From NCBI GenBank assembly GCA_030428025.1, contig JAUIBJ010000125.1, positions 1 through 8,196 of the forward strand: a stretch of DNA of 8,196 bases, given 5' to 3'. Numbering within the stretch: position 1 is the stretch's first letter; every line of letters starts with the position of its first letter. Below are positions 1 to 6,826 of this stretch, piece after piece. Origin of the DNA: Alphaproteobacteria bacterium (GTDB lineage Bacteria > Pseudomonadota > Alphaproteobacteria > Rhodobacterales > Rhodobacteraceae). The notes beneath the pieces are model-generated. The model saw nothing but the letters and a program-made list of their open reading frames with translations, was not told the origin of the DNA and did not search any database. The position numbers were made by a program, and so were the translations under genes.

Positions 1-1318
1 CAAGCTCGATCAGCTCGTCGAGATCCCGGGCCGGTTTCGCCTCTTCCATCGGGGCGTCATGGCCGAAGAGTGCCTCGCGCGCGCCCACCTTGTCCACCTG
101 ATATTCCCGGACCAGATAGTCGACCGCGTAGGCCTTTTTCGTCTCCGACCAGCCGGCATAGCGGCGATAGAACAGGTCCTTGTGGCAGATGAAAAGCTGG
201 CGGAAATCCTTGGGTGCAAGCTCGGACAGCAGCATGTTGACCAGATCCGCATCCTTGTGATCGGCGGCGCGGAGCGTGTAGAAATAGGCCGGATCGTCCG
301 AGCCGATGGTGGGCCAGGGCCCGCCGCTTTCGGCCCAGTTCAGAAGGGCGGACAGGGCGTGGAATTCCTCGGGCAGCTGCGCGGCATGGGCCCGCGCAAG
401 CCGGCGCATGTCGCCGCGGGAGCGGCCTGCAAGCTCGACCCCCGCATCGGCCAGCGCATCGACCAGCAGGAAATCCATCTTCTGCCGCAGGATCGCCACG
501 GCATCGATTCCCCGCGCCTTTACAATGGGTTCCACGAGGCCGTTGAGGTCGAGGAAATTGGCGATGCGGTTGCGCTCGTCGAGGCCGAAGACATAGTCGA
601 TGGGCAATTCGCCCAAGGCGGCCTTGTCGCCGGCGGTCACGAGCCCGGGTAATTCGAGATCGCGGAAGATGTAGAGCCCGCCGAAATGCGCCGTCCAGAA
701 ATTGCCCTGCTCGAATTCCATGTGTTTCAGCGTGACGGGGTTGCGCACGATATCCCCGGTCTCGTCCGCGAGCGCGATCATCTCGGCGATGAGCACATCG
801 TCGAACCAGGCGTCGTCTTCGTTCAGGAATCGCTCCACCTTCTCGTCGAGCAACTGCGCCTGCCGGATCGCGCCATTGGTGGTGTCGGCCTCGATCGTGA
901 TCTTTCGGATGTCGAAAAGCCGTTTCGGATCAGTGAGGTCGAAGACGGAGTTCACCAGTTCCCCGGCAACCGCGTCGCGCGCGGTAAGCGCGAACAGCGC
1001 CGGCTCGTTCTCGGCGATGAACTGCCGCAGGATGCCCCGCGAGGTCGAGAACTTCGCCTCCAGCAGGGGCGCGGTCTTCTGCGCGGTGGTCAGCAGAATG
1101 AACTGCCGGTTCACGCCCGCGTGGTTGAGATAGAGCGGATCGTCCAGCTCGTCGCCCACCTCCGGCGAATAGCCGGAAATGTCGATGTAGAAATCGGTGA
1201 GGCGGGTCTGCTTGCCGGTCAGATGCTTCAAGGCCCGATTATACCGCTCCACCAGCGCGGGGCTCGACACTTGGACGAGGTTGCCGAACATCAGGCCGGA
1301 TTTGATGAGGCGTTTCAT
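1..1318 (-). CDS. Large conserved protein of unknown function, C-terminus cut by window edge (possibly DUF6638-like)
   Basis: An uninterrupted reading frame of 439 codons runs from ATG at 1318 off the left edge, so the C-terminus is missing. The start is the first possible one after an in-frame TGA at 1346-1348, and AAGGG (1327-1331) sits 8 bases upstream of it. The protein begins MKRLIKSGLMFGNL. It has no signal peptide, no clear membrane segment, and no Walker, DxD, HExxH or nuclease motif. Mixed acidic/aromatic patches occur around residues 171-215 (WFDDVLIAEM, FWTAHFGGLYIF) and 369-405. This suggests a globular cytoplasmic protein. From memory it resembles a Rhodobacterales-specific family catalogued as DUF6638; this was not checked. 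It is the last visible gene of the leftward operon, 69 bases after the AAA ATPase gene. That makes it a candidate partner or substrate adaptor of the ATPase, by context only. Its expression may be tuned by the hairpins just upstream. Confidence 0.85.
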   Translation of the reverse strand, partial: MKRLIKSGLMFGNLVQVSSPALVERYNRALKHLTGKQTRLTDFYIDISGYSPEVGDELDDPLYLNHAGVNRQFILLTTAQKTAPLLEAKFSTSRGILRQFIAENEPALFALTARDAVAGELVNSVFDLTDPKRLFDIRKITIEADTTNGAIRQAQLLDEKVERFLNEDDAWFDDVLIAEMIALADETGDIVRNPVTLKHMEFEQGNFWTAHFGGLYIFRDLELPGLVTAGDKAALGELPIDYVFGLDERNRIANFLDLNGLVEPIVKARGIDAVAILRQKMDFLLVDALADAGVELAGRSRGDMRRLARAHAAQLPEEFHALSALLNWAESGGPWPTIGSDDPAYFYTLRAADHKDADLVNMLLSELAPKDFRQLFICHKDLFYRRYAGWSETKKAYAVDYLVREYQVDKVGAREALFGHDAPMEEAKPARDLDELIEL

Positions 1319-1325
1319 GGGAATG

Positions 1326-1355
1326 ACCCTTCGTAGGGTGGGTTTTCAACCCACC
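1326..1355. repeat. REP-like palindrome with GTAG head, overlapping a second hairpin over the downstream RBS
   Basis: On the plus strand GTAG (1333-1336) is followed by an 8-bp perfect stem GGTGGGTT/AACCCACC (1337-1344 and 1348-1355) with a 3-base loop. A GTAG tetranucleotide 5' of a short GC-rich hairpin is the layout of REP elements mobilised by REP-associated tyrosine transposases (RAYTs). A second short hairpin, ACCCT/AGGGT (1326-1330 and 1335-1339, 4-base loop), shares bases 1337-1339 with the first, so the two cannot both form. In the leftward mRNA the second hairpin holds the AAGGG ribosome binding site of the gene starting at 1318. Only one copy is present in this window, and no transposase. 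It is the only non-coding gap between adjacent cistrons of the operon longer than about 40 bases. Confidence 0.6.
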
Positions 1356-1387
1356 ATGGCCTATCGGCGACCAAAGGCGCCAGTGTT

Positions 1388-3325
1388 TCACCCATCCCGC
1401 CCCTCCAGATACCGCTTCTTCGCCGCCTCCATCCGCCGCATGTCGCGCACCGCGTCGGCGATCGCCGCCTCGTCGGACTTGTCGGCATAGCGGAATTCGC
1501 TGTCGGCGTAGCGGTTGATCTCCTGAATCACCATCTCCACCGTGATGGGCTTGCGTAGCTCCTCGATCATGCCCAGCTTCTCGTCATAGGGCTTGAAGAG
1601 GAACAGTTCCGGCTCCTCCATCCACTCGTCGGGCAGTTCGAAATCCATCGCCCGCACCTTCACCGCGTCGGTGATGTTCTTGATGGCCCGTCCCGTGAAC
1701 CGCTCGTCGGCCTCCTGGATGCCCTTCAGATAGGTGCCCAGCTTGGCGATGGTGTCGAGCCGGCCGATGTCCTTTTCCACGCGTTCATAGACCCTTAGCA
1801 AGCCCTCCTCATGCGGCCGGCTGTGGCTCTCAAACGAGGCCGCCACCGCCTTCTTGATCTCCTGCGCGGCATAAAGCTCATGCGCGCCCAGCGGGATGGA
1901 ATGGTTCTTCCCCATCAGCAGGTGCAGGATGTCGATGTAATCCTCCCGCGTCTGCGGCCCGTCGACCAGAAACCGCGCGCCCGCCCGCTGACGCAGGGCG
2001 TCGTCCACGTTCTCGGGATAGTTGGAGAACATGCCGAAGGTGCAGTTGCCCCGCACCACCGTGTTCGCGCCCGAGAAGCTTTCCATCAGCACGGCGGTAA
2101 TCTCCAGCTGTCCCGCCGAGGATTGCCGGTCGCCGCGCTTGCCGGCGAGCTGGTCGATATCGTCGATCGTGCCGAAGCCGATCACCGCCGGGTCGATGAT
2201 GGTATTGATGAAGCTCTTGGCGTTCTGAGCCGATTTTCCCTGATAGGAATCAATGCTTTCCGTCGAGAGGTTCGCGTAGCGGAAGGGATAGCCCGCCACC
2301 TGGCAATAGCCATGGATCAGCCCCGCCATCATCCGGATCAGCGTGGTCTTGCCGGTACCGGGCTTGCCGTCGCCCATGAAGGTGAAGATGAACCCGCCCA
2401 GTTCCACGAAGGGGTTGAGCCGGCGGTCGAAATCATAGGCCATGATCATCTTGGCGAGCTTCAGCGCCTGGTACTTGGCGATGTGGTTTCCCACCACCTC
2501 ATGCGGCTGTTTGAACTCCATCGCCAGCGTCGTGGATGTCCCCTTGGCCGCGGCCTCGAAGCCGCGGATGGTGAAATCGTCGGCCTCCACCCGCCATGTG
2601 GCGCCGACGAAAGCCTCCAGCCGCGCGGCATTCTGCGCTCTGAGCGCCACCTTCTCCATCAGCTGCTCGGCGAAGGCTGTGACCACCGCCACCAGCCGCG
2701 CATCGTCGCCCGCCAGCGCCGAAATGTCCTGCTCCAGCTCCCACAGCGCGCCGTGCAGGGCCAGTTGGGCGTTGTCGGTCAGCACCTCCTCGACCTCGCC
2801 CACCTCCACCGTCACTTCCGTGCCGTGCGGGCCCAGCAGGAAGGCAGTGGCATTGGCGAAGACATGGCAAACGGCCAGGGATTCCGCCGCCAGAAGCTCG
2901 GTGAACTCGGTCTTGCGGTCGGCCCCCAAAGCCCCGGAGAGGTTGGCGCGGCGCAGATCGGCGAGCCCCGTCGCCTCGGCAAACCCCTCACCCATGGCCA
3001 GCGCGATGGCGAGCGCCCGGCGCAGGGTCTGCGCCACCGTGGCCTGCATCGGGCTGGTGAGCGGGTCGTCGCCGTCGGATCCGGCAATGGTTTCGAGCAG
3101 ATGCACCCCTTCGGGCCGGGCGGTGGAGCGGGTCACCAGCCCCGGCGTGGTGGAGCGGAAGCGCCGCCGCGTGCCGATCCCGCTGGAACGTTCGCGGGCC
3201 TCGGGCTCGCGCGGGCGGCCCACCCTCGGGGCGTGGTCGAACCCTTCCAGCATCGCCACCGCCGCCGGATAATGTTTCGCGATATCGGCCTCGCGCAGCT
3301 CCATCCCGTCCGATGTCAGGCTCAT
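1388..3325 (-). CDS. AAA-family ATPase (classical clade, remodelling type)
   Basis: This is a 645-residue protein. The N-terminal ~280 residues are helical and unassigned, with a basic, Arg-rich stretch at 41-70. The AAA core follows: Walker A GKPGTGKT at 320-327, Walker B IDDID at 387-391, a sensor-1 Asn in FSN at 434, and a second-region-of-homology segment DDALRQRAGARF at 441-452 with candidate arginine fingers R445, R447 and R451. GRAIKNI at 545-551 is a plausible sensor-2 helix, and a ~90-residue C-terminal extension ends the protein. IDDIDQLAGKR matches the classical AAA pattern (FtsH/katanin-like), but the usual Walker B Glu is Asp389. There is no FtsH zinc site or transmembrane helix, so it is probably a cytoplasmic hexameric remodeller whose substrate is unknown. 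ATG at 3325 overlaps the TGA of the upstream lipoprotein gene (ATGA), a sign of translational coupling. Met8 is an alternative start. Confidence 0.92.
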   Translation of the reverse strand: MSLTSDGMELREADIAKHYPAAVAMLEGFDHAPRVGRPREPEARERSSGIGTRRRFRSTTPGLVTRSTARPEGVHLLETIAGSDGDDPLTSPMQATVAQTLRRALAIALAMGEGFAEATGLADLRRANLSGALGADRKTEFTELLAAESLAVCHVFANATAFLLGPHGTEVTVEVGEVEEVLTDNAQLALHGALWELEQDISALAGDDARLVAVVTAFAEQLMEKVALRAQNAARLEAFVGATWRVEADDFTIRGFEAAAKGTSTTLAMEFKQPHEVVGNHIAKYQALKLAKMIMAYDFDRRLNPFVELGGFIFTFMGDGKPGTGKTTLIRMMAGLIHGYCQVAGYPFRYANLSTESIDSYQGKSAQNAKSFINTIIDPAVIGFGTIDDIDQLAGKRGDRQSSAGQLEITAVLMESFSGANTVVRGNCTFGMFSNYPENVDDALRQRAGARFLVDGPQTREDYIDILHLLMGKNHSIPLGAHELYAAQEIKKAVAASFESHSRPHEEGLLRVYERVEKDIGRLDTIAKLGTYLKGIQEADERFTGRAIKNITDAVKVRAMDFELPDEWMEEPELFLFKPYDEKLGMIEELRKPITVEMVIQEINRYADSEFRYADKSDEAAIADAVRDMRRMEAAKKRYLEGRDG

Positions 3326-3750
3326 TGCTCCAGAATCCTCACCGTTTCATCCGAAATCGCGCCCAGCCCGCTGGGCCCGTAGAGGTTATGCGACAGATCC
3401 TGCGGATAGACCTCTGTCCAGTAATAGCCGACCCGGTCGCGCTCCAGCACCACCGGGTATCTGTCGGCCGCGAAACAGACCCGGGTCACCGTGCGGTCGC
3501 GGTAGAGGATCCCCTTCACCGTCTGGAAACAGGGGCCCGTGCGCGGCCAGACGCCGCCATAGCCGGTGCGCTGGATCTGCTGGAATCCGCGCGACAGAAG
3601 CCAGCGCTGCAACCGCTGGGGGCTTTCCTTGCGCACGGTGATCCGCTCGGCCACCACCCGCGCCGACGGGGCGGCGGGTTCCTTGACCTTGGCACAGGCC
3701 GCAAGCCCGGCCAGGGCGGCGATCAGAGCGGCAAAACATAGTCTTTTCAA
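3322..3750 (-). CDS. Small putative lipoprotein, unknown function
   Basis: I place the start at TTG 3750 rather than at an in-frame ATG at 3843. From TTG the protein starts directly with a lipoprotein signal: MKR, a hydrophobic run, then lipobox L16-A-A-C19. The upstream ATG would add 31 residues that fit no signal and would run back into the preceding gene. GGGG (3761-3764) lies 10 bases before the TTG. The product is 142 residues. After Cys19 come a short Ala/Pro linker and a ~110-residue domain with two further cysteines, in GPCF and RVCF, that could form a disulphide in the periplasm. The domain also has several aromatic/Arg strands (GYGGVW, RVGYYWTEVYP). No family was recognised. It lies 37 bases after the preceding gene and overlaps the AAA gene by 4 bases. 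It is likely the envelope-side component of the operon. Residue +2 after the Cys is Lys, not Asp, so outer-membrane sorting is possible. Confidence 0.82.
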   Translation of the reverse strand: MKRLCFAALIAALAGLAACAKVKEPAAPSARVVAERITVRKESPQRLQRWLLSRGFQQIQRTGYGGVWPRTGPCFQTVKGILYRDRTVTRVCFAADRYPVVLERDRVGYYWTEVYPQDLSHNLYGPSGLGAISDETVRILEQ

Positions 3751-3787
3751 AACGCTGTACCCCGTTGTTCCATCTTCGTCGCGCGCC

Positions 3788-4933
3788 TCAGTAGCGCAGC
3801 ACCCGCCCCCCCGGGCTGACCACGAACTTGGTGACGCCGGCAAAGCCGGGCGGCGCCAGCTCGGCCAGTACCTGATAGGGGCGCTCGGGCAGGATGATGC
3901 TGCGCTCGACCCGTGTGGCCCCGGTTTCCGCCCCCCGGCCCGAGAACGGATCGAGCGCGAAGACCTCGCGCTCGACCGTGCCGAACCAGCCCGAGCGTTC
4001 CTCGCGCACGCGCTCGCTTTCCAGCACCTCGTCGGTCCAGCTCAGCGCCCAGTCCTGACCCTCCGGCGCGCGCGCGGCTTCCAGCACCTCGCGGATGGGT
4101 CCGGTCTGTCGCGTATAGGCGTGGCTGTACATCGGCCCCAGATGCAGACGCCGCAGGCGCTTGGGATGGATGTCGTCGAAAGCCTCGTCGAAACCGCGGG
4201 CGATGGTGAGAAGCTTCAGCCCCCCCAGCGACTGGCCCATCAGATGCGCCTGCACCTCGGGCCAGCGGCGTTCGTCGCGTGGCAAGGGCGTGCGGCCGGT
4301 CTCCTCGATATCCATCAGATAGACCGTGGGCAGGTTGACCTGACTGTCATAGACCGCCCAGTGGAGCAGATAGCGCCGCCGCTCGCCCAGCCCTTCAAGC
4401 CAGACAAGCTGGGGGTCGTTCTGGGCCCAGAACAGATGCCCGCGCATCAACTCTTCATAGTAAAGCCTTTGGGACAGGGCGAATTGCAGCCTTGTGGGGA
4501 TCTGCCGCTCGCCGATGATCTGATCGACCATCTGACGTTTGAGCCTGTCGGCATCCGGCAGGGTCTGCAGATGGCGGGCCGCCTGCTGGGCGTCATTGGC
4601 CATGACCAGAAGTTCGTTGAAGACGGGAAAGCCGCTTTCGCGCACATCCATCGCCAGCGAGCCGAAGAACCGCCCCGTGTCGCGCCCCACCAGCAGGTAT
4701 TTCATGGAAAGCGCCCGAAAGGTATAGGCGATGCCCTGCATATAGGCGGTCAGCACCTCGATCTCTTCATGGGTGAACCGTCCCTCGGCCTGCATCACCG
4801 CCGCCACCCGGGTCAGATGCTGGGTGATCCGCTCGAACTTGGCGAAATAGCGGCGAGAGGCGAAAAGGTCGGTCAGGCCGACATGGTCGCTGGCCGGCGG
4901 CCGGCCCGTTTCCTTTTGCAGCCGATCAGTCAA
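3788..4933 (-). CDS. Conserved soluble protein of unknown function, 381 aa
   Basis: The frame opens at TTG 4933, just inside the end of the upstream gene (8-base overlap). GGAAC about 4 bases upstream of the TTG is a weak ribosome binding site. No ATG, GTG or other plausible start occurs until Met47, so TTG is preferred. The protein has no signal peptide or membrane helix. Residues 25-125 look helical, including a hydrophobic stretch FPVFNELLVMANDAQQAARH at 102-121. The middle and C-terminal parts look mixed, with aromatic-rich patches at 157-205 (RLYYEELMRGHLFW, YLLHWAVYDSQVNLP) and an acidic/basic FDEAFDDIHPKRLRRLHLGP at 248-267. The C-terminus ends in short beta-like runs (TKFVVSPGGRVLRY). 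No catalytic motif such as HExxH, Walker or DxD was found. No family was recognised. Tight overlap with the membrane-protein gene suggests a stoichiometric partner in the same complex. Confidence 0.87.
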   Translation of the reverse strand: MTDRLQKETGRPPASDHVGLTDLFASRRYFAKFERITQHLTRVAAVMQAEGRFTHEEIEVLTAYMQGIAYTFRALSMKYLLVGRDTGRFFGSLAMDVRESGFPVFNELLVMANDAQQAARHLQTLPDADRLKRQMVDQIIGERQIPTRLQFALSQRLYYEELMRGHLFWAQNDPQLVWLEGLGERRRYLLHWAVYDSQVNLPTVYLMDIEETGRTPLPRDERRWPEVQAHLMGQSLGGLKLLTIARGFDEAFDDIHPKRLRRLHLGPMYSHAYTRQTGPIREVLEAARAPEGQDWALSWTDEVLESERVREERSGWFGTVEREVFALDPFSGRGAETGATRVERSIILPERPYQVLAELAPPGFAGVTKFVVSPGGRVLRY

Positions 4934-5168
4934 TTTTGTTCCGATCTACCAGTATCTGCTGGTCCTTGTAGGCATCGAGTGTGACGGGGTCGGACTTGGT
5001 CGTGACCACGATAAAGACGATCATGACGCAAGCGGCGACCGCGCCCGCGATACACAGCCAGTACACTTCGTGGCGGGCGGCCAGAACGGCGACGGCCAAG
5101 AACCCGCCGGCCACGACGTACCGCGACACCACCCGCGCCGCGCGCCCGATGCCCGCCTTGCGCTTCAC
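4926..5168 (-). CDS. Small two-helix membrane protein, unknown function
   Basis: This is an 80-residue protein starting at GTG 5168, which directly follows the TAG of the coiled-coil gene with no gap. GGGG lies about 6 bases upstream, inside the previous gene's last codons. The N-terminus is basic (MKRKAGIGRAARVVSR). Two hydrophobic segments follow, about residues 17-31 and 36-55, joined by a very short RHEV loop. The ~25-residue polar tail is charged and ends DRNKID. The positive-inside rule favours both termini in the cytoplasm with a tiny periplasmic turn. It would then serve as an inner-membrane anchor for neighbouring soluble proteins; that role is inference. It is too small and generic to assign to a family. 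Its end overlaps the next gene by 8 bases. Confidence 0.8.
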   Translation of the reverse strand: MKRKAGIGRAARVVSRYVVAGGFLAVAVLAARHEVYWLCIAGAVAACVMIVFIVVTTKSDPVTLDAYKDQQILVDRNKID

Positions 5169-6245
5169 CTAGGCCCCATAGAGGTTCTTGTCGTGCTTCT
5201 CGATGATCTTGGCGAAGCGCCGGGCGAAGCGTTCGTCGGCCTTGGCCTTGGCCTCCAGCACCTCGCGGGCGAAAACCATGTGCTCCTCGTGCTTCTCCAT
5301 CATGTCGGCCATCTGCTTGTTGGTGGCCGCGCCGATGCCGGCCATGGCGCTTTGCGCCTCCTGGTCGGTCTTCACGCCGATCTCGTTGATCCGGTGCGCC
5401 ACGTCCTGCTGCTGCGCGGTCTTGAGCGACTTGGAGAGCGCGTCGTAAAGCACCACGCGCTGCTTGGTGTCGGTCTGCAGCTTGTTGATCAGCACCATCT
5501 GGGTGGCAGCCTGGTTTTGCAGGCTGTCAACCCAGGTCTTGCCCTTCTCGATATAGCGCTCCAGCGTCTGCGACTTGGCCAGCTTCACCTGTTCCTGCTG
5601 TGCCATTTCGTTGTATTTCGCATTGAGTTCAGCAAGTTCCGTCTCGAGCTTCGTTCGAGCCGCGGCATCCGTCTCGTTGGCGATGCTGTTCTCCAGGCGG
5701 ATGATTTCCGGGTCGAGCTTCTGAATGTCGGCGCGCAGCGTTTCCAGTTCGCCCACGGTCATTTCCCGCTCGTCGAGTGTTTCGGACAGGTTGGTTTCCA
5801 CCTTCACCTTCTGCTCTTCCAGCATGGCGAGCTGGCCCTCCAGAAGCTGCACGATGACATCGGATTTGGAAATCAGGTCCTGCAGCTTGTCGTCGATGTT
5901 GGCGGTGCGGATACGGTCCTGCCGCATGCTGTCGGATTTGGCCTTGGAAAAGACACCGACGAAGCTTTCCCAGCCGGTCTTGTTTCGCATCTCGTCGAAG
6001 TCGCGGGAAAAGGCGGCGGTGATGTCGTCGAGCCCCATGATCAGCTCGGCGATATTGGCGTTCATCACGTCGGTATGCGCCTGCACATCGTCCAGTGTGG
6101 CGTTCTCGATGTCGAGCGTCGCATCCTCGCCACCCTTGATCTTGGAGCGCGCCGTTTCGATCCGGCCGGTCAGTTCGGCAATCCGCGCCTGAGCCTCTTC
6201 CACCTGGGCCTGGCTTTCGCGCACCTGTGCATCCAAATCGGCCAT
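5169..6245 (-). CDS. Cytoplasmic coiled-coil protein (possibly TelA-like architecture)
   Basis: The start is ATG 6245: AGGGAG (6252-6257) sits 6 bases upstream, whereas in-frame ATGs at 6262 and 6296 have no such site, and the promoter-like element covers that region. The product is 358 residues, rich in Glu, Gln, Lys, Ala and Leu. Predicted coiled coil covers about 4-35, 120-225 (heptad-like Leu/Ile spacing) and 320-350. The segment around 62-110 is more globular (GLDDITAAFSRDF, GWESFVGVFSKAKS). There is no signal peptide or membrane segment. The layout (an FSKAKS-like region, a long coiled coil over residues 120-225, then a helical tail) recalls the TelA/KlaA 'toxic anion resistance' family, but I cannot identify diagnostic residues, so this is only a suggestion. 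It is the first gene of the operon proper and probably forms a filamentous or bridging scaffold next to the AAA ATPase. Confidence 0.9.
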   Translation of the reverse strand: MADLDAQVRESQAQVEEAQARIAELTGRIETARSKIKGGEDATLDIENATLDDVQAHTDVMNANIAELIMGLDDITAAFSRDFDEMRNKTGWESFVGVFSKAKSDSMRQDRIRTANIDDKLQDLISKSDVIVQLLEGQLAMLEEQKVKVETNLSETLDEREMTVGELETLRADIQKLDPEIIRLENSIANETDAAARTKLETELAELNAKYNEMAQQEQVKLAKSQTLERYIEKGKTWVDSLQNQAATQMVLINKLQTDTKQRVVLYDALSKSLKTAQQQDVAHRINEIGVKTDQEAQSAMAGIGAATNKQMADMMEKHEEHMVFAREVLEAKAKADERFARRFAKIIEKHDKNLYGA

Positions 6246-6251
6246 TGAAAA

Positions 6252-6257
6252 CTCCCT
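6252..6257 (-). promoter_or_regulatory. Strong Shine-Dalgarno site of the coiled-coil gene
   Basis: On the minus strand AGGGAG lies 6 bases before ATG 6245. It is the best ribosome binding site in the window and decides the start of the coiled-coil gene against two upstream in-frame ATGs. Confidence 0.75.
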
Positions 6258-6278
6258 GTCCATAACCGCTTTGCGCCC

Positions 6279-6306
6279 ACTATAGGCGCTCTTCAATGAA
6301 GGTTAA
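6279..6306 (-). promoter_or_regulatory. Candidate sigma70-type promoter of the coiled-coil/AAA operon
   Basis: On the minus strand TTAACC (6301-6306) and TATAGT (6279-6284) are separated by 16 bases, matching TTGACA at 4 of 6 and TATAAT at 5 of 6. The -10 lies about 34 bases upstream of ATG 6245. Two inverted repeats fall in the element: CTTCA/TGAAG around one base (6291-6301) between the boxes, and GCGCC/GGCGC (6273-6277 and 6285-6289) flanking the -10. Either could be an operator. The 83-base gap to the upstream gene supports independent transcription. Confidence 0.5.
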
Positions 6307-6328
6307 GCGGAAACGCATCCGATTTTCG

Positions 6329-6826
6329 TCAGGGCATCAGCACCTGAACCCGTTCGAACCGGGCGTTGGCAGTGTCGAGATCGTCGAAGAGAAGCTCCAC
6401 CGACAGGCTTTGCACCGTACCGGGCGGGAATTCGACATAAGGCAGCCCGTCCTCGGGCCGGAGCGCGTTGGGCTGGGCGGTGCCATCGTGACAGGGCGGC
6501 ATCGGCCAGACCTGCATCGGTCCGTCATTGACGCCATAGCGGATCTCGTGCAGACCGCAGCGCCAGCTGAGCAGATGGGTGAGATACACGAGGTCGCGCC
6601 CCTCGTATTCACGCACCGCGACCCAACTGGTCTTGGTGGCCTGCAAGATCGGCTTGACCTCCAGCGCTGTGGTGAACTGGCCCGTGGCCGACTGCGGTTC
6701 GGCCACAAATCCCGGCGTCCGATCGGCGCTGCCGCCGCCCTGCGTGGCCGTCGCCGCCGGCGCCGTGCCGCCCGTGTTCATCGCCAGAGCGACCGCCACC
6801 AGTATCCAGTCGATCACGTCGGACAT
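6329..6826 (-). CDS. Small protein of unknown function with hydrophobic N-terminus
   Basis: This is a 165-residue frame from ATG 6826; an in-frame TGA lies just upstream. GAGGA directly abuts that ATG, which is too close for normal initiation. GTG 6817, 9 bases from GAGGA, may be the true start, giving a product three residues shorter. The N-terminus is hydrophobic (DWILVAVALAM) followed by a Thr/Ala/Gly-rich linker (residues 17-33), which fits an N-terminal anchor or an atypical signal sequence without basic residues. The ~115-residue rest is soluble, with WVAVREYEGRDLVYLTHLLS (67-86), two Cys (one in WRCGL, one in PPCHDG) that could pair in the periplasm, a Pro-rich middle and a beta-like C-terminus ending VQVLMP. 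No family was recognised. It has the same strand as the coiled-coil operon but is separated by 83 bases with a promoter-like site, so it may be a separate unit. Confidence 0.8.
   Translation of the reverse strand: MSDVIDWILVAVALAMNTGGTAPAATATQGGGSADRTPGFVAEPQSATGQFTTALEVKPILQATKTSWVAVREYEGRDLVYLTHLLSWRCGLHEIRYGVNDGPMQVWPMPPCHDGTAQPNALRPEDGLPYVEFPPGTVQSLSVELLFDDLDTANARFERVQVLMP

Noticed and set aside
59..1336. Plus-strand frames at 59-652 and 686-1336
   Set aside because: Both lie opposite the continuous 439-codon minus-strand frame, which has a plausible start, RBS and protein-like composition.
1811..3382. 523-codon open frame on the plus strand opposite the AAA ATPase gene
   Set aside because: It is antisense to a gene with clear AAA motifs; its product is rich in His, Arg, Gly and Pro with no domain. 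This is the usual shadow frame in GC-rich DNA.
3566..4984. 472-codon plus-strand frame spanning the lipoprotein and 381-residue genes
   Set aside because: It crosses two genes and their spacer, has low-complexity composition and no recognisable motif; treated as antisense shadow.
1..6245. Phage-defence island or MoxR/vWA chaperone system
   Set aside because: No nuclease, methylase, helicase, vWA domain or integrase is visible, and the ATPase matches the classical AAA clade rather than MoxR.
5070..6248. 392-codon plus-strand frame opposite the coiled-coil gene
   Set aside because: Its Leu/His/Gly/Val-rich product mirrors Glu/Gln/Lys/Ala-rich coiled-coil codons read backwards; no start signal or domain.
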